This document shows positions 11,149-22,345 of a DNA stretch of 64,000 nt, in pieces. Numbering within the stretch: the first letter of the stretch is position 1; each line of letters starts with the position of its first letter. Position numbers and translations under genes: made by a program. Origin of the DNA: Elymus sibiricus (Eukaryota > Streptophyta > Magnoliopsida > Poales > Poaceae); NCBI GenBank assembly GCA_039707655.1, contig CM077665.1, forward strand, positions 439,517,531 through 439,581,530, in the 5' to 3' direction. The notes under the pieces are model-generated. The model made no database searches and had not been told where the DNA came from. It saw nothing but the letters and a program-made list of their open reading frames with translations.

Positions 11149-11922
11149 CTAGGTTACCTCAATGGGGATATGCATGTCCCCAACAATAAGTATATCATAT
11201 TTCTTTTTGATAGTAGGGAGAGGGAATTCAAAGTCTCCAATAATAATCGTTGAAATTTTTTCAATGGAGTTGATACTATGAACTTGAGGTTGTTTCTTCG
11301 GGAAGTGTACCGTATGCTCATTACCATTGACATGAAAAGTGACATTGCCCTTATTGCAATCAATAACAGCCCCTGCAGTATTCAAAAAGGGTCTACCAAG
11401 GATGATCGACATACTGTCGTCCTCGGGAATATCAAGAATAACAAAGTCCGTTAGGATAGTAACGTTTGCAACTACGACAGGCACATCCTCACAAATACCG
11501 ATGGGTAAAGCAGTTGATTTATCAACCATTTGCAAAGAGATTTCAGTAGGTGTCAACTTATTCAAATCAAGTCTACGATACAAAGAGAAAGGCATAACAC
11601 TAACACCAGCTCCAAGGTCACATAAAGCAGTTTTAACATAATTTCCCTTAATAGAGCATGCTATAGTAGGTACTCCGGGATCTCCTAGTTTCTTTGGTAT
11701 TCCACCCTTAAAAGTATAATTAGCAAGCATGGTGGAAATCTCAGCTTCCGGTATCTTTCTTTTATTTGTCACAATATCTTTCATATACTTAGCATAAGGA
11801 GACATTTTCAGAATATCAGTCAAGCGCATACGCAAAAAGACAGGTCTAAGCATTTCAACAAAGCGCTCAAAATCCTCATCATCCTTCTTTTTGGATGGTT
11901 TAGGAGGAAAGGGCATGGGTTT
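11149..11922 (-). pseudogene. A1 aspartic protease region
   Basis: Open from the codon after a TAG (11923-11925) to a stop at 11149-11151. It begins with MPFPPKPSKKKDDEDFERFV, and continues into the conserved gag-protease junction (YTFKGGIPKKLGDPGVPTIA). The protease active site is in ALCDLGAGVSVMPFSLYRRL, where Asp-Leu-Gly replaces the usual Asp-Thr/Ser-Gly; the flap and hydrophobic C-terminal strand (SIILGRPFLNTAGAVIDCNK) are present. It would process Gag. The TAG separates it from gag in the same frame; the frame ends soon after the protease, with no RT following. Confidence 0.85.
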
Positions 11923-12813
11923 CTAAACCCATGGTTCTCTTTCTCTACCATGCTTCCTAGCAACAAAGTCTCTTTTATCATATCTTTTATTCTTAGGTTG
12001 TGGGTTATCAAGATCAACAGCAGGTTCAATCTCCACATCATTATAATTACTAGGTTGAGCATCAACATGAACATCATCATTAATATTATCACTAGTCTCA
12101 TGTTCATTACCAAATTGTGTCTCAGCATCAGAAATAGAAATATCCTTTGGTTTTTCATGAGTATCAATAACAGGTTCACTAGCAGCATGCAAAGTCCTAT
12201 CGTCACTCTTTTTCCTTTTATTAGAATGACCAGGTGCATTAGTATTAACTCTCTGAGAATCTTGCTCAATTCTCTTAGGATGGCCATCAGGATACAAAGG
12301 TTCCTGAGTCATTCTACCCCCTCTAGTGACAACTCTAACAGAATGATTATTGTTCTTACTAATCATCTCATTAAGCAAATCATTCTGTGCCTTAAGTACT
12401 TGTTCTACTTGAGTAGTTACCATGGAAGCATGTTTACTAATAAGCTTAAGATCATTAATAGTTCTACTCATATAATCACCTAAGCGATCAAGCATGTAAG
12501 CATTATGTTTCAGTTGTCTACTAACATAAGCATTGAAATTTTCTTGCTTAACAATAAAGTTATCAAACTCATCCAAGCATTGGCTAGCAGATTATTATAA
12601 GGAATATCACCTTCATCAAATCTACGGAGGGAATTTACCTCTACTACCTGTGTCGGGTTATCAATACCATGTATTTCTTCAATAGGTGGTAGATTCTTAA
12701 CATCTTCCGCTTTAATACCTTTTTCTTTCATAGATTTCATTGCCTCTTGCATATCTTCAGGACTGAGAAATAGAATACCTCTTTTCTTCAGAGTTTGCTT
12801 TGGAGGTGGTTCG
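11923..12813 (-). pseudogene. A1 gag, C-terminal part
   Basis: Continues the gag frame from 19516 when N1 and one GGAAT copy are left out; the first residues are PEPPPKQTLKKRG. A frameshift of a few bases lies near 12575-12590, between frames reading DEGDIPYNNLLA and CLDEFDNFIVKQENF. The rest is hydrophilic, with a stretch MLDRLGDYMSRTINDLKLIS, a basic cluster (SNKRKKSDDR) and an acidic linker, then TAG at 11923-11925 before the protease. Confidence 0.8.
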
Positions 12814-12839
12814 GGAATTGTCGGGGATATACCACGCGG

Positions 12840-13100
12840 TATGACCCGGAGGCCATTATAAGCCGGCAGACACTTGTAACCCGGTAGACAGTTATAAGCC
12901 GGCAGACAGTTATAACCCGGCAGACAGTTATAACCCGGTGACAGTTATGACCCGGCAGACAGTTGTAAGCCGGGTGACAGTTGTAAGCCGGCAGGCAGTT
13001 ATGACCCGGCAGACAGTTATGACCTGGCAGACAGTTATGACCCGGCAGACAGTTATGACCCGTCAGACATTTATGACCCGGCAGACAGTTAAGTCCCAGA
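12840..13100 (+). repeat. Short tandem array in N1 5' LTR
   Basis: About 14 units of 17-19 bp on the pattern 'gacccggcagacagttat' with variants 'aagccgg' and 'aacccgg'. An open frame across it (12938-13126) is only the repeat translated. The 3' LTR and N2 have the same array with different unit numbers. Confidence 0.85.
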
Positions 13101-13297
13101 GACGAGTCCCTGATGATGAGTCTTGAAGATAAGCCCTGTTGTAAGCCGCCCGGTTGTAAGCCGCCCGGTTATAAGCCGCCCGTCGGAGATAAGAAGCCCG
13201 GGACTCAGAAGCCCATGAAGAGAAGCCCGCGATGGGAAGTCATAATAAGTTAAGTCTCAATCCGACTTAGACTCTACATGTAAACCGCCCCTTCAAC

Positions 13298-13307
13298 TTA
13301 TATAAGG
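13298..13307 (+). promoter_or_regulatory. TATA box in N1 5' LTR
   Basis: TTATATAAGG in the element sense; copy at 19175-19184 in the 3' LTR. Confidence 0.65.
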
Positions 13308-13635
13308 AGGGGCGGGTCACCCCAAGAAGGTGAGGTTTTTAGACATCTCAATAGACAGGTCTTGGATAGACAACTTAAAATCATTAGAAATACATAGATT
13401 AGAGGCTCTCGAGATTAGAGGTAGCGATCCCGCACCCTTGTAATCGAGATCGTCATCATCATCAATATAGACACAAAGCAGGACGTAGACTTTTACCTCC
13501 ATCGGAGGGGCCGAACCTGGGTAAACTCGCGTCTCTCGATTCCGACCAACCCCTCTCAAGCCACCACATAGTTGCGATGGCCTCACACCTAAGTTCTCTC
13601 ACGAGTACATCTTGCCGTGACAAAACCATGACAGT

Positions 13636-13652
13636 TGGCGCCCACCATGGGG
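13636..13652 (+). other. N1 primer-binding site
   Basis: TGGCGCCCACCATGGGG two bases after the 5' LTR. It has the TGGCGCC start and length of a gypsy PBS; I have not assigned the donor tRNA. Confidence 0.7.
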
Positions 13653-14044
13653 CTTCGCATGGTGGTATTGTGTTCTTGGAGGGAGCTCTCCCAGAGATCG
13701 AGAAAATAGCGTTTGGTCAGATGAAGAAGAGTTGGCTTATGAAAGATATACACCGACTCCGAGCTAAAGAGTAACTTCGTCGACGGTGGAGTACATCAGA
13801 GGAACCACATCATACAAAAGCAATATACTCCTGAAGGTCTGCGCGAGGCATAGACGAACCAATCTGAACCAAAGAAGGAAGCCACAAGAGTCTTGTGACC
13901 TAGTCTGTTTCCGAATTCACTTTTGTGTGGTCAAAGACATCAGCCAGGAGAGAACCATGGCACAATTTTTTTTAAGAAGGCCACGTCCGCACGAGACAAA
14001 AGAAAAGGAGAGTTAGTCGGATCTGGAGGAATATAAATAAAAAA
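13653..14044 (+). other. N1 leader, noncoding
   Basis: About 390 bases between the PBS and the GC-rich stretch. No coding features seen; this is where packaging signals would be expected. Confidence 0.5.
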
Positions 14045-15420
14045 AGTGGAAGGAAGGAAGAAGCCACGATCCGGAAACGGGCCAACCACCGACCGCCGGC
14101 CCTCTGCTTCGCTCTGCCTCGCCGTGGCTGACTCGCCCCACCTTAACTCGCTTCCACGGCCACTCCGCCGCGTCCGAGCTCCCGCATGCCAGCTCGCTTC
14201 TCCTCGCATCCACCACCTTGAGCTGCCCCACCTCCGTAACCGCACCAAACTCTGTCGCCATCGCCAGGCCCGCGCTTCCACAGTTGTGAGCCGCCGCTCA
14301 CCCTGGCCGTCTGAGGCCCAGCCGGCTCGGCTGCGGCCTCACCCCATCTCCGAGTCGCCCGCGCCTGTCTAGCTGTCCCTCGCCGTTGCGACTTCATCTC
14401 CGAGCCGCCTCCGCCACCGCAGCTGCTCACCCCGAGCCGGCCTCGCCTCCGCCGCATCGCCTCCGAGCGGCCACCGCAGCCTCACCTCGCCGGAGCAGGC
14501 CCTGAGCCGCCGCTGTGAGCCGCCTCCACTGGAATAGGCTTCGAGCCGCCACCTCTGCCGCGTCAGGCCCGCTGGTTCTCACGCGCCTTGGCCGCCGCAG
14601 CCGCAAGTCGCCACACCGGCCGCCTCGCCGCCTCCGCAGCGTCAGTTCCGCCTGAGCTAGGTGCCCGAGCCAGGCCAGCTCCGCCGCAGTCGCGCGTCTG
14701 AGCCGCCGTGGCTTTACCTCGCCTGGAGATGACATCCTCGAGGCTGAGCCCGCCGCCGCCTCTGCTCCGCTCCGCCTCGCCCGCGGATGCCCCACGTTGA
14801 GCCACGGTGGCCTGCCGTCGGCGCGCACCTCCACCATGGTGGCCTGCGCCGCTGCGCTCCATCGAGCCGGACGCCGCTATGGCGGCTGTGCCGGCCGGGC
14901 CTCCCCTAGCGCTCCTCCTTCTGCGCTGCCATGGCCGGGTCTGCCTCGCCCCTGCCGCGCTGACTCGCTATGCACGCAGAGCCGACCCGCTACGGCTGCA
15001 ACCCGCCGCCGCCTTTGCCTCGCTCTCCCCCTTGCGCCGCCGCCGCTTTGCGCCAGCGCTGCGCTGGCCCCGTCGCCGTGGCCTCGCCCGCAACCCGCCG
15101 CCGCCTTTGCCCCACTTCGCCTCTGCCGCGACCGGCTCTACACCTCGGCTCGCCGTGCGCGCCTCTGCCCTGGCTCGCGCCGCTGCTACGCCCACTCCGA
15201 GCCGGCCCCGCCTACTCGCCTTGCAAAGCTGCCCGGTCGCCATGGCCCGTCGCCTTCTCCTCCCGCATCGGCCGTTCCTCCCGTGCTGCCTGCGCCCCCG
15301 CTGAGCCGCAGTTCTGCTCCGCTCCTTCCTCGCTTGCTCACCGAGACGCTATCGTTTTGCTCCTGCTTTGCCTGTTCGCTGAGCCGCCCTGCTCCGGCTC
15401 CGTCTGAAAAGGAAAAAGGT
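14045..15420 (+). other. N1 GC-rich low-complexity stretch
   Basis: About 1.4 kb dominated by repeated 'gccgcc', 'gagccgcc', 'cctcgcc' and 'gctccg' words. Many overlapping open frames exist on both strands because stop codons are rare; their translations are Ala/Arg/Pro/Ser runs with no domain. Read as noncoding. The same kind of stretch occupies 62850-64000 in N2. Confidence 0.65.
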
Positions 15421-16792
15421 AGAGAAATGAAACAGAGCATCGAAAAAAAGGGTGAGGAAGAAATATGAAGGAAGGCCACGTGGGTGCTACTACTGCTTTC
15501 AAAGTGCATCTAGGCGGTCATCTGACTACATACACTATTATCCAGCGCGGGCATCCGCATTCATCCGATAAAAATACCAGGTGATATTTTTCCTATCAAT
15601 TTCTCAGTATATTTTTTCATCTGAGAACAATTACTCTGTCTTTGTAATATTTTTTACACAGGACAATTATTCATTGCCAAAGGGGCATTATACCGCGGAG
15701 ATGGAGGCGTGCCAATATCATTCTGCACAGGTGGTCATCCGTGTCGCGTTACTCAACGGACTCGCGCACCGGCTTAGAAAGCCACGGCCACCTCAAGCGT
15801 CCGCACCGTTTTACAACTCTGCAGCCATCTCTCGCAACCGCACCGGCTTACAACTCCGCGACTGACTTCTACATCTATATCAACACGCCGGGGCCACATA
15901 CAGTCGGAAGAGCCACCCAATGGACATGCTCAAGCTGCTACCCCTGCGGTCCAGTCTACATCGACATGATGGTGTCGTGCTTGCTCGTTCAAGCTGCCCA
16001 ACGGACGCACATGAGTCGCCGCCCTGCGGTCCGGTCTACATCGACATGCTGGTGTTGTGCTTGCTCGTTCAAGCCGCCCAACGGACGCTCATGAGTCGCC
16101 GCCCCGTGATCCGGTCTATACCAACAATTCTGAACTCATACGAGATCATTTATAACTTGCTGCGGTCAACCTCAACCGTCCATGGATTCACATCGCGTTA
16201 TCAACGCCAAGGGCATACAATGAATGTTGCGAAGATCATCAAACTCGCCACTTTGCCTCCAGCTTCAACACATTCCAACATTTCTGCTGTCAACTATATG
16301 CCGGTTTATCCCACGGCCAAGTATGGAGAATCTCAAGCCAACTCCTCGAGTCGTCTTAAAACTCGGGGGCTACACAGACATGATTCAGCAAATGTTGCGA
16401 GTTTCAGCAAATTCAAGAACCCCGGATCACCCGATCTCAGGGGCTACTGCCACATTGGTGAAAGCTAAAAGGCTGTCAGAAAATTTCCAGCTGAAAAAGT
16501 GCCAAGCAATTTGAGAGCTCCGGTTTAAACGAAGGGTTCCAGATTATAGAAAAGGTTCTAGTTTAAAACCCGGCTCAAAAGAAGTCTGTCCCTCACAAAG
16601 TCTTGAGATCTCGATATCCGGCTCAACGTTCGGTTCAAAAGGAGTTCATCTCTCGCAAGTTCGAGTTTTCAGAAAATTAAAAGTTGCCCAAGAGGACGAG
16701 CCGCCATGATGCACCGTTCAAACATGGGTGCCCTGATTCATTGGAGTTTCTGCCATTTCTTCAAAAAGATGGTGTAAAGGTGGATACTTCAA
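15421..16792 (+). other. N1 central noncoding region with an 80-bp duplication
   Basis: No gene. Bases 15944-16104 hold two copies of an ~80-bp unit starting 'ctgcggtcc' at 15944 and 16024. A 'ccaactcctcgagtcg' plus 'aaaactcgggggctac' block near 16340-16375 is also found in N2 (about 61920-61970, opposite strand). Confidence 0.65.
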
Positions 16793-16985
16793 CAAGGTCA
16801 TTTGGGGGCTTCCAACCCGCCTGGTATAGCTTACACACCCTCTTGATCGGCTCTTCAGCCACCGTAATGCCGGGTTGTATACCCAAAAAGTTGACTCCGT
16901 CAACAAGGTCATTTGGGGGCTTCCAACCGACCGGGTTTAGCTTACACACCCTCTTGATCGGCACTTCAGCCACCGCAAGTTCGAG
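16793..16985 (+). repeat. N1 two-copy repeat, ~112-bp period
   Basis: The box 'caaggtcatttgggggcttccaacc' occurs at about 16793 and again at about 16904, each followed by 'agcttacacaccctcttgatcgg'. The same box is at 1687-1735 in T1 and on the opposite strand in N2 near 61490 and 61680. Confidence 0.75.
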
Positions 16986-17098
16986 TTAAACCTGCCTGTA
17001 TGCTGCTGCTGCTCTGCTTGGTGACCCGCCGAACTCTTGCCAGTTAATCTCGATTAGAGACCCTGAGCTGTTCAAAGTATTTGACAGTCACTCTCACT

Positions 17099-17480
17099 AG
17101 AGACCCTGTACTAGTAAAGGTTAAACCGGCGGCTCTTGTCACGTGAGGGCCGGCTTACGGAAAGCGAGGATAAACTCACCCATCTGCTGCATACTCTCCG
17201 CTATGTGGCCCGTTCGTACTCTTAAACAGTTACTCTTTTAAAGACCCTGCACTATTTAAGGTTCAAACGACGGATTTATGTCACGTGAGAAGTAGCTTAT
17301 GGGCCCGAGGGGTACTCATGCCCTGCTGCGCCTCTCTATGGTTCATTGTGCTCTTACCAGTTAATCTCGCCTAGAGACCCTGAGCCGCTCAAAGGAGTTG
17401 ACGGTCGCTCTCACTAGAGACCCTATACTGTTAAGAGTTCAAACAACGAGTTCATGCCAGGAGAGCCGGCATATGAGTTT
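17099..17480 (+). repeat. N1 ~140-170-bp tandem repeat, three diverged copies
   Basis: Copies marked by 'agaccctg' or 'agaccctat' near 17100, 17240 and 17375-17420, each followed by a 'tgtcacgtgag'-like box and a 'ggctta' box. Homologous to the T1 array at 1881-2240. Confidence 0.7.
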
Positions 17481-17929
17481 TCGAAAAAGAAAAAGCAAGA
17501 ACATATACAAGAGTTGATCTCTTCTGATTGTGCCTTCAAAGCAAGAACATCATACATTGCATGATAACTTGCATCATACATTGCATCATCATTGCATCAT
17601 CTTACCATGCACCATATATGCATGGATATCCTGGTCTACATTGCAGGGACCGGTTCTTTCAAACCGGATTATATTATTCAAATCTCAAATAGCCAACATG
17701 GCTGGATTTTTCATTATGGTTGTCATAACCAGCATTGGATGATTGAGGTTTTCAAAGCCCCTTCAGAGTAATGGCTATTATTCCTTCATCCCAAAAATAC
17801 CAGCTTACAGCCAGGAGCATGGTTCAACATTGATATGCAAGGTTTTCAGCAAACATCATCTGGACAGTGGATAAAATTTTATGCTACAATGGAAGGAATA
17901 GTCCCGAATCGTTGCAGGCATACGACCGG

Positions 17930-18440
17930 CACTTGGGGGCTACATTATTCAAGTCCAATTTATATCAAGTATGCAAGTCCCATGTCACTGCAAGCACGCA
18001 CCACGGCACTTGGGGGCTAATGCAAGCTGTTTTTCAAGTCATTATGTTGTCAACAGACCCCGTTATCTCAAGGAGATGAGCCGGCCTTTATATCTTTTTC
18101 TAAAGTCCCAGCCCAGTATTGTCTTACTGAGCCGGCCCTTGGGGGCTACACATTGCTCCTCAAGTCTATGTGATCAGATCTACGACAAGTTCCTGCTCAT
18201 TATTGCATAATGACCCGGCCCTTGGGGGCTACACTGGCTGAAGTTTTATGAGCATAAGACATTTACAAGTCCCAGGTTGCTGCAGGAAAGACAACCCGGT
18301 ACTTGGGGGCTACATATGTGGAACATTCAACTTATGACTGGTGACTCAGATAAAAAATCTGGATTTCTCTAGGTTTGCACTATGTTGAAACAAGTCCTAA
18401 GGCTATCACTACGTTTCCCTTCTTAAGACTTGGGGGCTAC
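17930..18440 (+). repeat. N1 array of six PPT-like motifs
   Basis: '(a/c)cttgggggcta' occurs at about 17930, 18008, 18137, 18220, 18301 and 18428, roughly 70-130 bases apart, each preceded in most cases by 'ccggc' or 'ccggt'. The true PPT at 18681-18692 (CCTGGGGGCTAA) is the seventh member. Mirrored in N2. Confidence 0.8.
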
Positions 18441-18680
18441 AGGTAATATGGATATGAGGAAGATATGTTTTCAAATTCTTAGTTATGAGGGAACCAGACG
18501 AATTTATCAAACCAGGGCAGTTGATAATAAGGGTTATTTTTTCTACAAGGACTCAGTGTTAGTGTATTGATATGACAGAGTTTCAGAATTTTCAGGAGCT
18601 GGTCAACTGGTATTTTTTAGTGAACCGGTCCCTTTACATATTCTTATTTCAGGAGGTTACCATGAATAAATTCAAGCTAA

Positions 18681-18692
18681 CCTGGGGGCTAA
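18681..18692 (+). other. N1 polypurine tract
   Basis: CCTGGGGGCTAA immediately upstream of the 3' LTR. Confidence 0.8.
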
Positions 18693-19510
18693 TGTAGGGG
18701 ATATACCCCACGGTATGACCCGGAGGCAGTTATAATCCGGCAGACACTTGTAACCCGGTAGACAGTTATAAGCCGGGAGACACTTGTAACCCGGCAGACA
18801 GTTATAACCCGGCAGACAGTTATAACCCGGTGACAGTTATGACCCGGCAGACAGTTGTAAGCCGGGTGACAGTTGTAAGCCGGCAGGCAGTTATGACCCG
18901 GCAGACAGTTATGACCTGGCAGACAGTTATGACCCGGCAGATAGTTATGACCCGTCTGACAGTTATGACCCGACAGACAGTTAAGTCCCGGAGACGAGTC
19001 CCTGAAGATGAGTCTTGAAGATAAGCCTAGTTGTAAGCCGCCCGGTTATAAGCCGCCCGTCAGAGATAAGAAGCCCGGGACTCAGAAGCCCATGAAGAGA
19101 AGCCCGCGATGGGAAGTCATAATAAGTTAAGTCTCAATCCGACTTAGACTCTACATGTAAACCGCCCCTTCAACTTATATAAGGAGGGGCGGGTCACCCC
19201 AAGAAGGTGAGGTTTTTAGACGTGTCAATAGACAGGTCTTGGATAGACAACTTAAAATCATTAGAGATACACAGATTAGAGGCTCTCGAGATTAGAGGTA
19301 GCGATCCCGAACCCTTGTAATCGAGATCGTCATCATCATCAATATAGACACAAAGGAGGACGTAGGCTTTTACCTCCATCGGAGGGGCCAAACCTGGGTA
19401 AACTCGCGTCTCTCGATTCCGACCAACCCCTCTCAAGCCGCCACATAGTTACGATGGCCTCACACCTAAGTTCTCTCATGAGGTCATCTTGCCGTGACAA
19501 AACCATGACA
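18693..19510 (+). repeat. N1 3' LTR (818 bp)
   Basis: Starts TGTAGGGGATATACC (one substitution from the 5' LTR start) and ends CATGACA; followed by TSD GGAAT. Short tandem array at 18716-18985; TATA at 19175-19184; shared block 19349-19404. Confidence 0.95.
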
Positions 19511-19515
19511 GGAAT

Positions 19516-20595
19516 AGTCCAATCATTATCATTGCTCAATATATTATTCAATAGTAGTTCAGCTTGTTCAATAGTTCGTTCCCTAAAAACACAACCAACA
19601 CAACTATCTAGATGGTCCCTAGAAGCATCGGTTAATCCATTATAAAAGATATCAAGTATTTCATTTTTCTTGAGAGGGTGATCAGGCAAAGCATTAAGTA
19701 ACTGGAGAAGCCTCCCCCAAGCTTGTGGGAGACTCTCTTCTTCAATTTGCACAAAGTTAAATATTTCCTGCAAGGCAGCTTGTTTCTTATGGGCAGTAAA
19801 ATATTTTTCAGAGAAGTAATATATCATATCCTGGGGATTACGCACACAACCAGGAGCAAGAGAATTAAACCATATCTTAGCATCACCCTTTAATGAGAAA
19901 GGAAACAACTTAAGAATATAGTAATAACGAATTTTTTCCTCATGAGTGAATAGGGTGGCTATATCATTCAATTTAGTAAGATGTGCCACAACAGTTTCAG
20001 ATTCATAACCATGGAAAGGATCAGATTCTACCAAAGTAATTAACTCAGGATCGACAGAGAATTCATAATCCTTATCAGTAACAAAGATAGGTGAAGTAGC
20101 AAACTTGGGATCATATTGCATTCTAGCATTCAGAGATTTTTCTTTCCACTTGCATAGTAATTTCTTAAGATCATCTCTATCTTTACAAGCAAGAAAGTCC
20201 CTAGCTACGTCTCCTTCCATAACATAACCCTTAGGTATATTAGGCAATTCATATCTAGGAGAGCTAGGTCTAGCAGGTGTCTCATAGTGTTCAGTTTCAG
20301 TAATTTCATCAGATTCAGAAATATCATCAGTTTCAGCATTGACTCTAGCAATTTGTTCATCAAGAAATTCACCCAGTGGCACAGTAGTATCAAGCAAAGT
20401 ATCATCATAAGCATCAGGCATAGCAGAAGTGGCATCATCAATTACTTGCGACATATCAGAATCAATAGCAGGTGGTGGTGTCGCAAATTTACTCATAACA
20501 GAAGGTGAATCAAGTGCAGATATAGATGGCAGTTCCTTACCCGTCCTCGTAGTTGAGGGGTAGATCTTAGTTTTAGCATCTTTCAAATTCTTCAT
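19516..20595 (-). pseudogene. A1 gag, N-terminal part, cut by N1
   Basis: ATG at 20595; open to the N1 insertion at 19511-19515. The Athila-type capsid is clear: FPFSLKGDAKIWFNSLAPGC, then YYFSEKYFTAHKKQAALQEI, then LPQAWGRLLQLLNALPDHPL and ERTIEQAELLLNNILSN. Gag would form the particle. N1 is inserted after the codons for NDWTIP. An acidic region lies before the capsid (residues about 60-120). Confidence 0.9.
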
Positions 20596-20644
20596 AGTGA
20601 TCAACAGATATAAATTCCAAGTGACTCAGAGAATAGAGCTATGC

Positions 20645-20662
20645 TCCCCGGCAACGGCGCTA
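20645..20662 (-). other. A1 primer-binding site, tRNA-Asp type
   Basis: Plus strand reads TCCCCGGCAACGGCGCTA. Plant tRNA-Asp ends TCCCCGGCAACGGCGCCA, so 17 of 18 positions agree. Twelve bases separate it from the 5' LTR at 20674. Confidence 0.85.
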
Positions 20663-20673
20663 GAAAAAGGTCT

Positions 20674-22057
20674 TGATAACCCACAAGTATATGGGATCGC
20701 AACAGTTTTCGAGGGTAGAGTATTCAAGCCAAATTTATTGATTCGACACAAGGGCAGCCAAAGAATATTTTCGAGTATTAGCAGCTGAGTTGTCAATTCA
20801 ACCACACCGGAAAGACTTAGTATCTGCAGCAAAGTATTCAATAGCAAAGCAGTATGGAAGTAACGGTAACAATGGCAAAGTGACAGTAGCAGTGTTGTAG
20901 TGATTGTAACAGTAGCAACGGAAAAGTAACTTAGCAAAGATCAATATGTGAAAAGCTCGTAGGCAATGGATCAGTGATGGAGAATTATGTCGGATGGCAT
21001 TCATCATGCAACGGTTATAACATAGGGTGACACAGAACTAGCTCCAATTCATCAATGTAATGTAGGCATGTATTCCATATATAGTCATACATGCTTATGG
21101 AAAAGAACTTGCATGACATCTTTTGTCCTACCCTCCCGTGGCAGCGGGGTCCTAATGGAAACTAAGGGATATTAAGGCCTCCTTTTAATAGAGAACCACA
21201 CCAAAGCATTAGCACTTAGTGAATACATGAACTCCTCAAACTACGGTAATCACCGGAAAGAATCCCAGTTATTGTCACCCTGGGGGATGCGGATCATAAC
21301 TCGTAATAGGTGTCTACAACTTGCAAGATAGGATCAAGAACACATATATATTCATGAAAACATAATAGGTTCAGATCTGAAATCATGGCAATCGGGCCCT
21401 AGTGACAAGCATTAAGCATAGCAATGTCATAGCAACATCAATCTCAGAACATAATGGATACTAGGGATCAAACCCTAACAAAACTAACTTGATTACATGG
21501 TAGATCTCATCCAACCCATCACCGTCCAGCAAGCCTACGATGGAATTACTCACGAACGGCAGAGAGCATCATGAAATTGGTGATGAAGGATGGTTGGTGA
21601 TGACGACGGCGTCGATTTCCCCTCTCCGGAGCCCAAAACAGACTCCAGATCTGCCCTCCCGAGGAAGAACAGGAGGTGGCGGCGGCTCCGTATCGTAAAA
21701 CGCGATGAACTCTTCTCTCTAATTTTTTTCTCCACGAATAGGAATATATAGAGTTGGAGTTGAGGTCGGAGGAACTCCAGGGGGCCCACAAGACAGGGGG
21801 GCGCGCCCCCTGGCTTGTGGCTAGGTGGTGGACCCCCTCCGGTTGATTCTTTCACCAATATTTTTTATTAATTCCAAAAATATTCTCCGTAAATTTTCAG
21901 GTCAATCCGAGAACTTTTATTTCTGCACAAAAATAGCACCAAGGCAATTTTGCTGAAAACAGCGTCGGTCCGGGTTAGTTCCATTCAAATCAAGCAAATT
22001 AGAGTCCAAAACAAGGGCAAAAGAGTTTGGAAAAGTAGATACGATGGAGACGTATCA
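20674..22057 (-). repeat. A1 5' LTR (right copy, 1384 bp)
   Basis: Plus-strand limits TGATAACCCACAAGTAT and GATACGATGGAGACGTATCA. Followed by the TSD TTGGC at 22058-22062. TATA box on the minus strand at 21743-21752. Confidence 0.95.
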
Positions 22058-22062
22058 TTGGC

Positions 22063-22345
22063 ACAAGTTGGTAACAGAATTGGGGCCAATGTCTTGAGGG
22101 TGGAGCTTATAGAAATGCAGTGCGTCCCGGAATTTTTTTGAGCTGAGTGGTGAGAAGCTGCGGAGAATGTGATCTGTGAATATGACTACTTCCCCTTCAT
22201 TAGGTTTGGGTCTGGTCTCACTGCCGGGAACCCGCCAGTGGATGATATATTGAGCCGGCAAGGTTCCCATGTTCACAAACTCCTTCAATGATGCCTCAGT
22301 AACACATGACCTGACCCAGTCGCAAGAGACGGGGGCTTTGGCCAT
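22063..22345 (-). pseudogene. T1 antisense gene: N-terminal exon part
   Basis: Starts at ATG 22345 and is open to the A1 insertion point. It carries the N-terminal part of the gypsy-type transposon domain (CDWVRSCVTEASLKEFVNMG, HWRVPGSETRPKPNEGEVV). It is cut by A1 after the codons for TNLCQ; sequence resumes at 5861. Compare T2's homologue at 52531 on the plus strand, which also lies just inside the 3' LTR and runs opposite to its element. Confidence 0.78.

Larger units (their letters stand above)
12819..13633 (+). repeat. N1 5' LTR (815 bp)
   Basis: TGTCGGGGATATACC...CGTGACAAAACCATGACA. The front third is an array of ~18-bp units built on 'cccggcagacagttatga' (about 12840-13100) and then 'taagccgcccggt' units (13140-13190). 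TATA at 13298-13307; shared LTR block at 13471-13530. Confidence 0.95.
12819..19510 (+). mobile_element. N1: non-coding Tat-like LTR element (6.7 kb) inside A1 gag
   Basis: LTRs at 12819-13633 and 18693-19510, PBS directly after the first, PPT directly before the second, perfect TSD GGAAT (12814-12818 and 19511-19515). The ~5-kb interior has no gag or pol motif. Its 3' half shares ordered blocks with T1 (the 'gggggcttccaacc' box, the 140-bp repeats and the 'cttgggggctac' motif), so it looks like a deletion derivative mobilised by a T1-like partner. N2 at 58919 is a second copy in the opposite orientation. Confidence 0.92.
5862..22057 (-). mobile_element. A1: Athila-like gypsy element lacking RT and integrase, interrupted by N1
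   Basis: Both LTRs present (5862-7261 and 20674-22057) with a perfect 5-bp TSD, TTGGC at 5857-5861 and 22058-22062. Minus orientation: PBS at 20645-20662, gag at the right, then protease, an LTR-like segment, an ATHILA ORF-1-like gene, long 3' noncoding region, PPT and 3' LTR at the left. No RT, RNase H or integrase motif is visible anywhere between the LTRs. N1 (12819-19510) sits in the gag frame. Without N1, A1 is about 9.5 kb. The copy would need enzymes supplied by another element. Confidence 0.92.

Noticed and set aside
12840..13100. Regular short repeats that could suggest a CRISPR-like array
   Set aside because: Units are contiguous without unique spacers and lie in an LTR of a plant retrotransposon.
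14013..15509. Many long overlapping open frames on both strands in N1
   Set aside because: GC-rich low-complexity sequence has few stop codons; translations are Ala/Arg/Pro/Ser runs without domains and several frames overlap on both strands.
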